Below are positions 8,303-16,048 of a DNA stretch of 64,000 nt, one piece after another. The translations under genes were made by a program, and so were the position numbers. Under the pieces are notes generated by a model that had not been told where the DNA came from, did no database searches, and saw nothing but the letters and a program-made list of their open reading frames with translations. Every line of letters starts with the position of its first letter. The stretch's first letter is position 1. This DNA is from an uncultured Flavobacteriaceae bacterium. Its GTDB lineage: Bacteria > Bacteroidota > Bacteroidia > Flavobacteriales > Flavobacteriaceae. The DNA is taken from contig CALSTP010000001.1 in the NCBI GenBank assembly GCA_943789305.1, positions 1,443,178 through 1,507,177 on the forward strand, read 5' to 3'.

Positions 8303-8439
8303 AAAGAATAATTATCAATTTCTAGTAAGTGTCCAATATCCAAAAATTCCCCAACATAACAAATTTATAGGGTATGGATTTTGGATACGTATTCTTTTTG
8401 AGGACTTGTTTTGGAATTTTTATTTTTAAGACAACATGT

Positions 8440-8658
8440 TTATAAGTCAAAAACTGATGTCCGTTTCGTATAAATCATATCTTTCATTTTCATCCAAAAA
8501 GCCAAAGTCAAATAGAGTCCAAAAAAACCGCCGAATGTTGCAAATGAGGCATAAATAAAAAATAAACGTACGTTTTTAACTTTCATCCCCAAACGATCTG
8601 CCAAGCGGTTACTTACTTCAAAACCATACTTTTCGAACCAATGTCTTATTTTATTCAT
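8440..8658 (-). CDS. small PspC-like membrane protein
   Basis: I start the gene at the ATG at 8658 (MNKIRHWFEKYGFEV), giving 72 residues. The 22-residue extension in the track is poorly protein-like, and flavobacterial relatives begin with an M-N-K-hydrophobic segment. The sequence has the PspC-like pattern: an N-terminal helix, LADRLGMKVKNVRLFFIY, then a membrane segment (about 37-57) and a basic tail ending in TKRTSVFDL. PspC proteins take part in envelope-stress responses, but these short forms are uncharacterised. It stands alone between the transporter and a pseudogene. Confidence 0.7.
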   Translation of the reverse strand: MNKIRHWFEKYGFEVSNRLADRLGMKVKNVRLFFIYASFATFGGFFGLYLTLAFWMKMKDMIYTKRTSVFDL

Positions 8659-8769
8659 ACTTATTATTTGATATCCAGAAGGGCATATCCTATGTTGCAA
8701 TTTAAACATTTTTTTAAATCGCAATAATTTGTTTTTAATTGAATTAAACTTTGCGAATCTTGGGCTGTA

Positions 8770-9937
8770 TTAACTGGAATTTTTAATTTTAAAAAAACCT
8801 CTTGCAATAGTGTTCTTTTCAGATTTTAATTTTCGAATCCAATCAAAAACAATTTCAGAGGGATCTTTCCCTAAATAACTTTCATAAGTAAATTTTAAAG
8901 GAATGATTGTATTTATAAGAATCAAATCTTGAAATTCTTTGGAAAGACCTTTGCGTCTTACAGCAGAATTTTTCCCAAAAACATAATGCGATTTCCAATA
9001 ATCAGACACTTCTAAATCTGACAACCAACTTAGATTGAGTCTATTTTGATTTTCAATAAAACTGGAAAATAATGCTTTGTGCAAAACATAGAGTTGTGCA
9101 AGTTGGGCCCATCTTATCGTTGGAAAATTCATTGGCCGTAAGTGGCTAAAATGAACCAATATCTCATCTTGGGCTTTCAATTGATGTTTTCCTTTCAAGT
9201 AGTCAAATTTTTTTGCCAATGTCTTGTGAAAAGGATCCTCAAAAGGGGGTAATAAAAGTCCTGACATCCCTAAAAATAAAGATTCTAAACTGTGGACATT
9301 GTCCCAATTTTTTCGAATAACATTAAATGAAAGTGATTTTGCAATGCTCAAAAAAGCTGAACCATTTCTATTTAGTCTAAAGTTTTTAGCGAGCATTTGG
9401 AAACATACAGCCTCCCAATCGTTTTTTGATTCTTCCAAAAGTTGACTAATTAGCTTTGACTTTTGTTCTAAACGTTCAACAAATAGTCGCTCTTGCCAAT
9501 TCAACCAAACTGAAGTATTAACGTGGTCGATTTGAGACTCGCATGGAATCCAATTTAGTTTTTGTGAAAACTGTTTTTGATATCGATGAATCCATTTTTT
9601 CAACAAATTTGGATAATTCTAAAGTGGGCAAAATTGAGCCTTACTCAGTCATTACTGCAATATCATCTTCCCAAACTACACGAAGTATTACCGAGTCATA
9701 ATTTTTGTCTAGGTGGTGTTGATGAGAAAACCAATCAGAAGATTTTACATGAACTTCTACATTACCAGACCACTCAAGCGCATCATAGGTGATTCTAGCA
9801 TCAAAAAAATCAGGCCCAGCATATGCATTAGGTGTCCCTGGATTGAGAATCTGAATGCTTATTCCCTGGGTGTTTTCAAGTTTTGCTAATGGAAACTTTT
9901 GGTGCTTCCACAAAAAATGTAAAAAGTCTTCTTTCAT
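8770..9937 (-). pseudogene. DUF2851 family protein, broken by a stop and a frameshift
   Basis: The N-terminal part (9641..9937, MKEDFLHFLWKHQKF) and C-terminal part (8770..9606) together match the roughly 420-residue DUF2851 family common in Flavobacteriia. The N-terminal frame meets TAA at 9641-9643, but still encodes the expected GSILPTLELSKFVEK beyond it. The frame is then lost at a run of six A (minus strand; 9595-9600) and continues as WIHRYQKQFS in another frame. So there are two independent lesions. The function of DUF2851 is unknown. No ATG restarts the C-terminal part (the track uses a TTG), so a functional product is unlikely. Confidence 0.85.
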
Positions 9938-9971
9938 AAGCTTGGGGCACAGAAATTTAAAAAATTAAACG

Positions 9972-10283
9972 CTAGGTAATCACATCACCGTCCCATGATA
10001 AAATCCCTCCATCTAAATTATAGGTAGCTTTTATTCCCATTTGATTTAAAAGCTGACATGCTTGACCGCTTCGAGATCCAGAGCGACAGTAGATAAAAAA
10101 AGATTTGCTTTTATCCAAAGCTTGAGCAGCAGTCATAAATTCATGCGGTTGTTGAATATCCATAAGTTGAGCTCCTTCAATATGACCCGATTCAAATTCT
10201 TCTTCTGTTCGGACATCCAAAAGAACTGAATCTTTACTATCATTCTTTAGGGCGACCCATTCTTTTTGATTTAAGTTATTCAT
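9972..10283 (-). CDS. rhodanese-like domain protein
   Basis: The 103-residue single-domain protein carries the rhodanese pattern: SVLLDVRTEEEFESGHIEGA near residue 18 and the active-site loop CRSGSRSGQA with its catalytic Cys near residue 66. No signal peptide is visible, so it is probably cytoplasmic, perhaps a sulfurtransferase like GlpE. Its start faces the marR promoter (divergent, 118 bases apart). The sulfur donor and acceptor cannot be read from sequence. Confidence 0.9.
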   Translation of the reverse strand: MNNLNQKEWVALKNDSKDSVLLDVRTEEEFESGHIEGAQLMDIQQPHEFMTAAQALDKSKSFFIYCRSGSRSGQACQLLNQMGIKATYNLDGGILSWDGDVIT

Positions 10284-10344
10284 GCTTCATTGTTTTAAAC
10301 AAATTTAATCGGATTTAATTTTTAAAAAAAAATAAATTAAACAA

Positions 10345-10374
10345 TTTGAATTTAAATTAATTTTAATATATTTG
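10345..10374 (+). promoter_or_regulatory. promoter of the marR-yceI unit
   Basis: TTTG at 10345-10348 and TATATTTG at 10367-10374 are separated by 18 bases, a very good match to the Bacteroidota promoter consensus. The predicted start lies about 20 bases before the marR ATG. Confidence 0.75.
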
Positions 10375-10396
10375 TATATACAAATGTTGTAACAAC
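10370..10396 (+). promoter_or_regulatory. palindromic operator, probably for MarR autoregulation
   Basis: ATTTGTATATACAAAT (10370-10385) is a perfect 16-base palindrome. It shares five bases with the -7 element and spans the predicted start site. Directly after it comes GTTGTaACAAC (10386-10396), a second inverted repeat. MarR dimers bind palindromes of this size, and the gene 6 bases downstream encodes a MarR protein, so autorepression is the natural reading. It is not tested. Confidence 0.65.
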
Positions 10397-10401
10397 AAGA
10401 T

Positions 10402-10827
10402 ATGGAAGAGCAAATAATTCGCGATACTGTAATTAGCATTCTAAAAACTGGATACAAAATCAATGATGATTTATCATCACTATTCAAAAAATTTGACATC
10501 TCGTTACCACAGTTCAATGTTCTTCGTATCCTCAGAGGTCAAAAAGGAAAACCAGCTAATTTGTCAACGATTCAAGAGCGAATGATTCACAAAATGAGCA
10601 ATACTACTCGATTGATCGACAAACTTATTCTAAAAGGATTTGTAAAAAGAAATATATGCGAAAACAATCGTCGTAAAATTGAAATTTACATAACAAATAG
10701 CGGTCTACAATTATTAGATTCAATTGATGATCTGCTAGACAGCAAAGAAAGTTTTATTCTAGAAAAACTAAAACTTGATGAAAAAAAAGAACTAATTAGA
10801 ATACTTTCTAAAATACAAACTACATAA
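10402..10827 (+). CDS. MarR family transcriptional regulator
   Basis: The 141-residue protein has the MarR layout: dimerising helices at both ends and a winged helix in the middle, with LPQFNVLRILRGQKGKPANL near residue 34, a recognition helix around MSNTTRLIDKLILKGFVKR, and the wing NNRRKIEIYITNSG. MarR repressors usually respond to small molecules or oxidation. One Cys is visible (near residue 91, ICENNRR), but I cannot say whether it senses anything. It is followed 33 bases later by yceI and is probably its regulator, as this pair is common in Flavobacteriia. Confidence 0.9.
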   Translation: MEEQIIRDTVISILKTGYKINDDLSSLFKKFDISLPQFNVLRILRGQKGKPANLSTIQERMIHKMSNTTRLIDKLILKGFVKRNICENNRRKIEIYITNSGLQLLDSIDDLLDSKESFILEKLKLDEKKELIRILSKIQTT

Positions 10828-10860
10828 GTAAACTAAATATTAATATTAACATTCAAACAA

Positions 10861-11430
10861 ATGAAAAAGACAATTACATCATTATTTTTATTAACCGCAA
10901 TTCTTTTGAACCTTCAAAAGGCAGAAGCACAAGAAAAAAGAATTAATTTAACTGAAAGCTCCATCCATTGGTTAGCCAAAAAAGTAACAGGTCAACATGA
11001 GGGTAACATCAAAATCTATTCAGGAAATTTAGCCTATGACAAAGGAGTTCTTTCGGGTGGTTCTTTTGTTGTTGACATGAATTCTATAAACTGTACCGAC
11101 CTTGAGGGCGAATACAAAGGGAAATTAGAAGGACATTTAAAGTCAAATGATTTCTTTGGTGTTGCTGAACATCCTCAAGCTACATTGACTTTTACGGATG
11201 TAAAAGAAAAAGGAAATGGACTCTATAGCGTAACGGGAGATTTTACAATTAAAGGGAAAACCAATCCAGCAACTTTTGACCTTCAAATAAGTGAACAAAA
11301 CGCTACTGCAAAAGTTACTATCAATCGTTCACTCTATGACATTCGTTATGGATCCAAATCATTTTTTGATAATTTAGGAAACAAAATGATTTACGATGAT
11401 TTTGAATTAAACGTAAACTTAAAACTTTAA
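10861..11430 (+). CDS. YceI family periplasmic protein
   Basis: The 189-residue protein has a signal peptide (about 1-23, ending AEAQ) and the YceI lipocalin-like barrel: SIHWLAKKVTGQHEGNI near residue 32, LSGGSFVVDMNSINCTDL, LKSNDFFGVAEHPQATL, and a final IYDDFELNVNLKL. YceI proteins bind isoprenoid-type lipids such as polyprenyl pyrophosphate, and some are induced by stress or high pH. It is downstream of the MarR regulator and upstream of a tiny CDGSH gene, probably all in one transcript. Confidence 0.92.
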   Translation: MKKTITSLFLLTAILLNLQKAEAQEKRINLTESSIHWLAKKVTGQHEGNIKIYSGNLAYDKGVLSGGSFVVDMNSINCTDLEGEYKGKLEGHLKSNDFFGVAEHPQATLTFTDVKEKGNGLYSVTGDFTIKGKTNPATFDLQISEQNATAKVTINRSLYDIRYGSKSFFDNLGNKMIYDDFELNVNLKL

Positions 11431-11434
11431 AATT

Positions 11435-11518
11435 ATGAGAATTACAAGACCAAAATGTGGATGTGGAAATACTCAAAATCCTGAAGGGTATTGCGACGGA
11501 TCACACGTCAATAAATAA
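11435..11518 (+). CDS. 27-residue CDGSH iron-sulfur protein
   Basis: The gene is too short for the track but clear: it starts MRITRPKCGCG and ends YCDGSHVNK. The three Cys and one His of a CDGSH [2Fe-2S] site are all present (Cys8, Cys10, Cys20, His24). Spacing differs slightly from the canonical C-x-C-x2-(S/T)-x3-P-x-C-D-G-x-H: here Pro comes one residue early and Cys one residue later. The ATG is 4 bases after the yceI stop, so it is translationally linked to it. The whole protein is little more than the metal-binding loop. A redox or cluster-transfer role is inferred from the motif. Confidence 0.7.
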   Translation: MRITRPKCGCGNTQNPEGYCDGSHVNK

Positions 11519-11528
11519 TTTCAAATTC

Positions 11529-11561
11529 ATTGTATAAAAAATATTTTTTAGACTATATTTG
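11529..11561 (+). promoter_or_regulatory. trp operon promoter
   Basis: TATATTTG at 11554-11561 is a full -7 match. ATTG at 11529-11532 could serve as the -33 element, 21 bases upstream. The predicted start site falls at or within a base or two of the leader-peptide ATG at 11567, so the transcript may be leaderless. Confidence 0.65.
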
Positions 11562-11566
11562 ATCCA

Positions 11567-11608
11567 ATGAAATTTTTTATAAGTACAATAGCATGGTGGA
11601 ACGAATAA
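11567..11608 (+). CDS. trpL: trp operon leader peptide with tandem Trp codons
   Basis: A 13-codon frame encodes MKFFISTIAWWNE and ends in TAA. The two adjacent TGG codons at 11594-11599 are the classic sensor of Trp-tRNA charge in ribosome-mediated attenuation. It lies between the trp promoter and a strong terminator in front of trpE. The segment AATAGC (11587-11592), just before the Trp codons, is complementary to GCTATT (11629-11634), giving a possible 1:2 pause hairpin. The track has no entry for it. Confidence 0.9.
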   Translation: MKFFISTIAWWNE

Positions 11609-11642
11609 ATCAATTATTAGTGATCTACGCTATTTAAACATA

Positions 11643-11675
11643 AAAAAAGGCTTGTCATCACGACAAGCCTTTTTT
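11643..11675 (+). terminator. trp operon attenuator terminator
   Basis: A 14-base stem (eight core pairs GGCTTGTC/GACAAGCC extended by six A/T pairs) closes a five-base loop ATCAC and ends in six T. It lies 13 bases upstream of the trpE ATG and 34 bases after the leader-peptide stop. Loop bases ATCAC can pair with GTGAT at 11620-11624, but I found no strong competing antiterminator by eye. Confidence 0.92.
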
Positions 11676-11687
11676 AATTTTAGTATT

Positions 11688-13088
11688 ATGGAAACATTTA
11701 ATTTACAATCTCAACATAAAAAAATACTTGCTGATACAATTACTCCTGTAAGCGCGTATCTGAAAATAAGGGATGTTTTTCCACACAGTTTACTTCTGGA
11801 GAGTAGTGACTATCATGCAAACAACAAAAACTTTTCTTATATCTGCTGTAATCCAATCGCCTCTATAACTCTAAAAAACAAACAACTTACAATTCACTAT
11901 CCTAATGGAAAAGTTTTGAATGAAATTTTAGATGAAAATGCAGATATTGCCCAGCGTATTGATCAATTTTCACAACAATTCAAAAGTGAAGATTATCCTT
12001 TTAAGTTCATAAGCAATGGTCTTTTTGGATACATCGCTCATGATGCGGTAGAATTTTTTGAGAATTTAAAACTCAATAAAGAAAAAAAAGGCCTAGAAAT
12101 TCCTGACATCCATTATGCAGTTTATCAAAATATAATTGCCATCAGTTTATTCAATCATGAGGCCCATTTATTTTCTCACCTTTATCGAGGAGAGCATAAT
12201 CTTAAAGAAATTGAACAACTCCTTCATGCAAAAAACAGCACCCAGTTTAATTTTGAAAAAGTTGGAGAAAAAACCTCGAACCTAACGGACAAGGAGTTCA
12301 TAGAATTTGTAAACAAGGGAAAACAACATTGCTACCGTGGTGATGTTTTTCAACTCGTACTTTCTCGACGTTTTTTACAAAAATTCAAAGGAGATGAATT
12401 TAATGTTTACCGAACTCTTCGATCTGTGAACCCCTCGCCATATTTATTCTTTTTTGACTATGGAGACTTCAAAATTTTTGGGAGCTCACCAGAGGCTCAA
12501 ATTATAGTAGATCAAGGAAAAGCTGAGATTCATCCCATTGCAGGGACTTTTAAAAGAACTGGAAATGATCAGGAGGATGAACGAGCCGCTTTGGAACTTT
12601 CCAAAGATCCAAAAGAAAACAGCGAACATGTTATGTTGGTTGACTTGGCACGAAATGATTTAAGCAGAAACGGTTCAAATGTTAAAATTGAAAAAAATAG
12701 AGAAGTTCAGTTTTTCTCTCATGTAATACATCTTGTATCCAAAGTTACCTGCAAAATAAAAGAGGCAGCAAAAACTTTTCAAATAGTAGTCGATACATTC
12801 CCAGCTGGAACTCTCAGTGGAGCTCCCAAACACAATGCATTAAAACTTATCGATCGATACGAAAAAACAAAAAGAAATTTTTATGGCGGAGCAATTGGAT
12901 ATATGGATTTTAATGGGAATTTTAATCATGCCATTATCATTCGATCTTTCTTATCAAAAAATCGAGAATTACATTACCAAGCTGGCGCAGGAATTGTTGC
13001 TGATTCCGTACCTGAAAAAGAACTTCAAGAAGTATACAATAAATTAGGTGCTTTAGACAAAGCGTTGTCCTTAGCCGAAGAAATCTAA
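11688..13088 (+). CDS. trpE: anthranilate synthase component I
   Basis: I start at ATG 11688 (METFNLQSQ), giving 466 residues. The track's upstream TTG lies inside the attenuator hairpin and cannot be right. The chorismate-binding domain is complete: FQLVLSRRF near 220, GSSPEAQIIV near 265, IAGTFKRTG, LVDLARNDL near 322, and FPAGTLSGAPK near 370. TrpE converts chorismate and ammonia or glutamine to anthranilate with TrpG. It is first in trpEGDCFBA, and TrpG starts one base after its stop. Feedback sites (the N-terminal LLESSDY element) appear present. Regulation is by the leader and terminator upstream. Confidence 0.96.
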   Translation: METFNLQSQHKKILADTITPVSAYLKIRDVFPHSLLLESSDYHANNKNFSYICCNPIASITLKNKQLTIHYPNGKVLNEILDENADIAQRIDQFSQQFKSEDYPFKFISNGLFGYIAHDAVEFFENLKLNKEKKGLEIPDIHYAVYQNIIAISLFNHEAHLFSHLYRGEHNLKEIEQLLHAKNSTQFNFEKVGEKTSNLTDKEFIEFVNKGKQHCYRGDVFQLVLSRRFLQKFKGDEFNVYRTLRSVNPSPYLFFFDYGDFKIFGSSPEAQIIVDQGKAEIHPIAGTFKRTGNDQEDERAALELSKDPKENSEHVMLVDLARNDLSRNGSNVKIEKNREVQFFSHVIHLVSKVTCKIKEAAKTFQIVVDTFPAGTLSGAPKHNALKLIDRYEKTKRNFYGGAIGYMDFNGNFNHAIIIRSFLSKNRELHYQAGAGIVADSVPEKELQEVYNKLGALDKALSLAEEI

Positions 13089-13089
13089 T

Positions 13090-13653
13090 ATGAAAAAAAT
13101 ATTCCTAATAGACAATTACGATTCATTTACCTACAACCTGGTTCATTACTTAGAAGAATTGGGATGCAAAGTAACCGTTAAACGTAATGATCAATTCGAG
13201 CTGGATGAACTCGAAAATTTTGAATACATCTTACTATCACCTGGCCCTGGAATTCCAGAAGAATCTGGTCTACTAAAAGCTGCTATAGAGAGATATGCAC
13301 CTACCAAAAACATACTTGGAGTTTGCTTGGGGCAACAAGCTATAGGAGAAGTTTTTGGGGCTAAATTGATAAACCTTGATAAAGTTTATCACGGAATTTC
13401 AACTCCGGTAAGTGTTTCAACAGAAGATCCTCTTTTCGAAGGAATTCCAAAAAACTTTGAAGTTGGCCGTTATCACTCATGGGTTGTAGGCTTGCCTCTT
13501 CCTGAAGTATTGATTCCGACTTCTTTTGATTCTGAAGGGCAATTAATGTCTTTACGACACAAAACCTATAAAGTAAGTGCTGTTCAATATCATCCTGAAT
13601 CGGTCCTAACTCCACACGGGAAAAAAATAATTGAAAACTGGATAAATTCATAA
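13090..13653 (+). CDS. trpG: anthranilate synthase component II (glutamine amidotransferase)
   Basis: The 187-residue class I glutamine amidotransferase shows IDNYDSFTYNL at the start, the oxyanion and nucleophile elements SPGPGIP and GVCLGQQAIGE (catalytic Cys near residue 79), and VQYHPESVLTPHG with the His-Glu of the triad near 170. It supplies ammonia to TrpE. It is separate from TrpE and from TrpD, both of which are fused to it in some other bacteria. The same protein might also serve PabB, but no pab gene is in the window. Confidence 0.96.
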   Translation: MKKIFLIDNYDSFTYNLVHYLEELGCKVTVKRNDQFELDELENFEYILLSPGPGIPEESGLLKAAIERYAPTKNILGVCLGQQAIGEVFGAKLINLDKVYHGISTPVSVSTEDPLFEGIPKNFEVGRYHSWVVGLPLPEVLIPTSFDSEGQLMSLRHKTYKVSAVQYHPESVLTPHGKKIIENWINS

Positions 13654-13657
13654 GCTC

Positions 13658-14653
13658 ATGAAAACAGTATTGAATAGATTAATCAAACACGAGCAACTTT
13701 CAAAAGAAGAAGCGCGAGAAATGATTATCAACATTGCCGATGGGAAATATAACAAATGTCAAATTGCATCTTTCTTAACAGTTTATATGATGCGTAGTAT
13801 TGGTTTAGACGAACTCGAAGGTTTTAGATCTGCATTATTGGAGCTATGCATTGCAGTCGATTTGAAAGAATTTGAAACCATTGATTTGTGTGGGACTGGA
13901 GGGGATGGAAAAGACACTTTTAATATTTCAACGCTCTCCTCTTTTGTTACCGCTGGCGCAGGTATAAAAGTTGCGAAACACGGAAATTACGGAGTCTCTT
14001 CTGGTTGTGGATCGAGTAATGTTTTAGAACATTTAGGGGTTCATTTTTCAAATGAGGAAGATTTTTTGAAACGCTGTGTTGATCAGGCAGGAATTTGTGT
14101 TTTACATGCTCCTCTTTTTCATCCAGCAATGAAAAACGTAGCTCCAGTTAGAAGAGACTTAGGGGTTAAAACTTTTTTTAATATGCTAGGTCCTTTGGTA
14201 AATCCTTCTTTTCCAAAAAATCAATTGACCGGTGTTTTCAATTTAGAATTGGCTCGACTCTACCATTATCTATTTCAAAAAACAAATCAAAACTTTACAG
14301 TGCTCTATGCCTTGGAAGGTTATGATGAAATATCGCTGACGGGTTCAACAAAGGCATTCAGAAACCATAGTGAACAAATTTTAACTCCTGCCGATTTTGG
14401 AGTCAAAGCAGTTAGCCCCTCTGAAATCACTGGAGGAGAAAACGTAGCTTCCTCTGCAGAGATTTTCATGAATATAATTCAAAACAAAGGAACAAAAGCC
14501 CAAACCAATGTAGTTTGCGCCAATGCTGGAATGGCTATTGCAACAGCGTTACAATCAACACCACAAGATGGTTTTGAAAAAGCGAAAGAATCTCTTCTTT
14601 CGGGAAAAGCATTTGAAGCATTGAAAAAACTACAAAAACTAAGCAAGCAATGA
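13658..14653 (+). CDS. trpD: anthranilate phosphoribosyltransferase
   Basis: The 331-residue enzyme transfers phosphoribose from PRPP to anthranilate. It shows the PRPP and anthranilate site motifs LCGTGGDGKDTFNIST (near 74) and AKHGNYGVSSGCGSSNVLE (near 104), then RRDLGVKTFFNMLGPLVNP (near 164). Length is normal. It starts 4 bases after trpG. Its TGA stop overlaps the trpC ATG (ATGA), which indicates translational coupling. Confidence 0.96.
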   Translation: MKTVLNRLIKHEQLSKEEAREMIINIADGKYNKCQIASFLTVYMMRSIGLDELEGFRSALLELCIAVDLKEFETIDLCGTGGDGKDTFNISTLSSFVTAGAGIKVAKHGNYGVSSGCGSSNVLEHLGVHFSNEEDFLKRCVDQAGICVLHAPLFHPAMKNVAPVRRDLGVKTFFNMLGPLVNPSFPKNQLTGVFNLELARLYHYLFQKTNQNFTVLYALEGYDEISLTGSTKAFRNHSEQILTPADFGVKAVSPSEITGGENVASSAEIFMNIIQNKGTKAQTNVVCANAGMAIATALQSTPQDGFEKAKESLLSGKAFEALKKLQKLSKQ

Positions 14654-15441
14654 CTATTTTAGATAAAATTATTGCAGACAAGAAAGTTGAAGTTAATCAG
14701 AGAAAAAAACTCTTTCCACTTGATTTCTGGGAAAAATCATCCCTATTCGAAAGAGATACGTATTCTATCACTTCTTTATTACGATCCAATAGAACAGGAA
14801 TCATCGCTGAACACAAAAGACGTTCTCCATCAAAACAGAACATCAACAGTTCTTTATCTGTAATTGATGTCGCAAAAGGATATGAGGCCGCTGGAGTTTC
14901 AGGGATGTCTATTTTGACTGATGGAAAATATTTTGGAGGATCTCTCGAAGATTTGAACTTGGCTCGAGCTGTAACTCAACTACCTTTGTTGAGAAAAGAG
15001 TTCATTGTTGATGAATATCAAGTTCTAGAAGCAAAGGCTCATGGGGCTGATTTAATTTTACTCATAGCAGCAGTACTTTCGAGAAAAGAAATTGAATCTC
15101 TATCCACTTTTGCTCAGTCTCTTGGACTTGAAGTTTTGTTGGAAGTGCACAATTTGGAAGAAATAGAAAAATCGATAATGCCTTCTTTAAATCTGCTAGG
15201 TGTGAACAACAGAAACCTAAAAACCTTTGAAGTGAATCTGGACACCAGTAGAGAACTAGCCGAAAAGATTCCTTCAGATTTTATAAAAGTTTCTGAAAGT
15301 GGAATCAATAAAACGGAATCTATAAGGGATCTTAAAAAATACGGATATCAAGGATTTTTAGTGGGCGAAAATTTTATGAAAACGGATGATCCCGGTCAAA
15401 GTGCGGTTGAATTCATAAAAACCATCAATGATGAAGCTTAA
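14650..15441 (+). CDS. trpC: indole-3-glycerol phosphate synthase
   Basis: The 263-residue TIM barrel closes the indole ring of indoleglycerol phosphate. Landmarks are EHKRRSPSK near residue 54 (catalytic Glu and Lys), SILTDGKYFGG near 89, LLRKEFIVDEYQ near 115, LGVNNRNLKTFEV near 182 and VSESGI near 213. It is a single-function enzyme, not fused to TrpF as in enterobacteria. It overlaps trpD by 4 bases and trpF by 14 bases. Confidence 0.96.
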   Translation: MTILDKIIADKKVEVNQRKKLFPLDFWEKSSLFERDTYSITSLLRSNRTGIIAEHKRRSPSKQNINSSLSVIDVAKGYEAAGVSGMSILTDGKYFGGSLEDLNLARAVTQLPLLRKEFIVDEYQVLEAKAHGADLILLIAAVLSRKEIESLSTFAQSLGLEVLLEVHNLEEIEKSIMPSLNLLGVNNRNLKTFEVNLDTSRELAEKIPSDFIKVSESGINKTESIRDLKKYGYQGFLVGENFMKTDDPGQSAVEFIKTINDEA

Positions 15442-16048
15442 AATATGTGGAATGCGTGAACCTCAAAATATTAACGCCATAGCTGCTTTAGCACCCAATT
15501 ACATGGGATTTATTTTTTGGGAACCTTCATCTCGTTACGTAAACCAAAGTACTCCTGCATTAACTAAAAAAATTAAAAAAACGGGGGTGTTTGTAGATGC
15601 CTCCCTCGACTATATTGAACAAAGCATCAACGAACATAAACTTCAAGCTGTTCAATTACACGGAAAAGAAACTTCGGTACACTGCAAAGAGGTTCAGAAT
15701 TTGGGAGTTGAGGTAATCAAAGCATTCAGTATCCGAGATGAGTTTAACTTTTCTGAACTAGAGGTTTATGAAAACTGTTGTGATTTTTTCCTTTTTGATA
15801 CTAAGGGTGGGCTTCCTGGCGGGAACGGTTATCGTTTTGATTGGTCCATACTAAAAACTTATCCCTCTAAAAAACCTTTTTTCCTTAGTGGAGGAATTGG
15901 AATCGAAAACGTTGAAGAACTTCAAAAATTGATAAAAACCAATTTACCGCTTTATGCTATTGATGTGAATAGTAAATTTGAAAGTGCCCCAGCAATCAAA
16001 AAAATTAAAGAATTAAAACAATTTAAAAACGAATTGTATGAACTATAA
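15428..16048 (+). CDS. trpF: phosphoribosylanthranilate isomerase
   Basis: The 206-residue TIM-barrel isomerase shows the N-terminal KICGMRE with catalytic Cys near residue 7, MGFIFWEPSSRYV near 31, the VQLHG strand near 75, the DTKGGLPGGNG segment containing the catalytic Asp near 126, and FLSGGIGIENV. Two ATG codons stand in tandem (15428 and 15431); either can be the start. It overlaps both neighbours in the operon (trpC by 14 bases, trpB by 11). Confidence 0.95.
   Translation: MMKLKICGMREPQNINAIAALAPNYMGFIFWEPSSRYVNQSTPALTKKIKKTGVFVDASLDYIEQSINEHKLQAVQLHGKETSVHCKEVQNLGVEVIKAFSIRDEFNFSELEVYENCCDFFLFDTKGGLPGGNGYRFDWSILKTYPSKKPFFLSGGIGIENVEELQKLIKTNLPLYAIDVNSKFESAPAIKKIKELKQFKNELYEL

Noticed and set aside
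13361-13651. Antisense ORFs inside trp, ftsH, gpmI and nqr genes (for example 13361..13651, 26140..26487, 38681..39022)
   Set aside because: They mirror conserved coding regions, show no family pattern and have no independent start signals.
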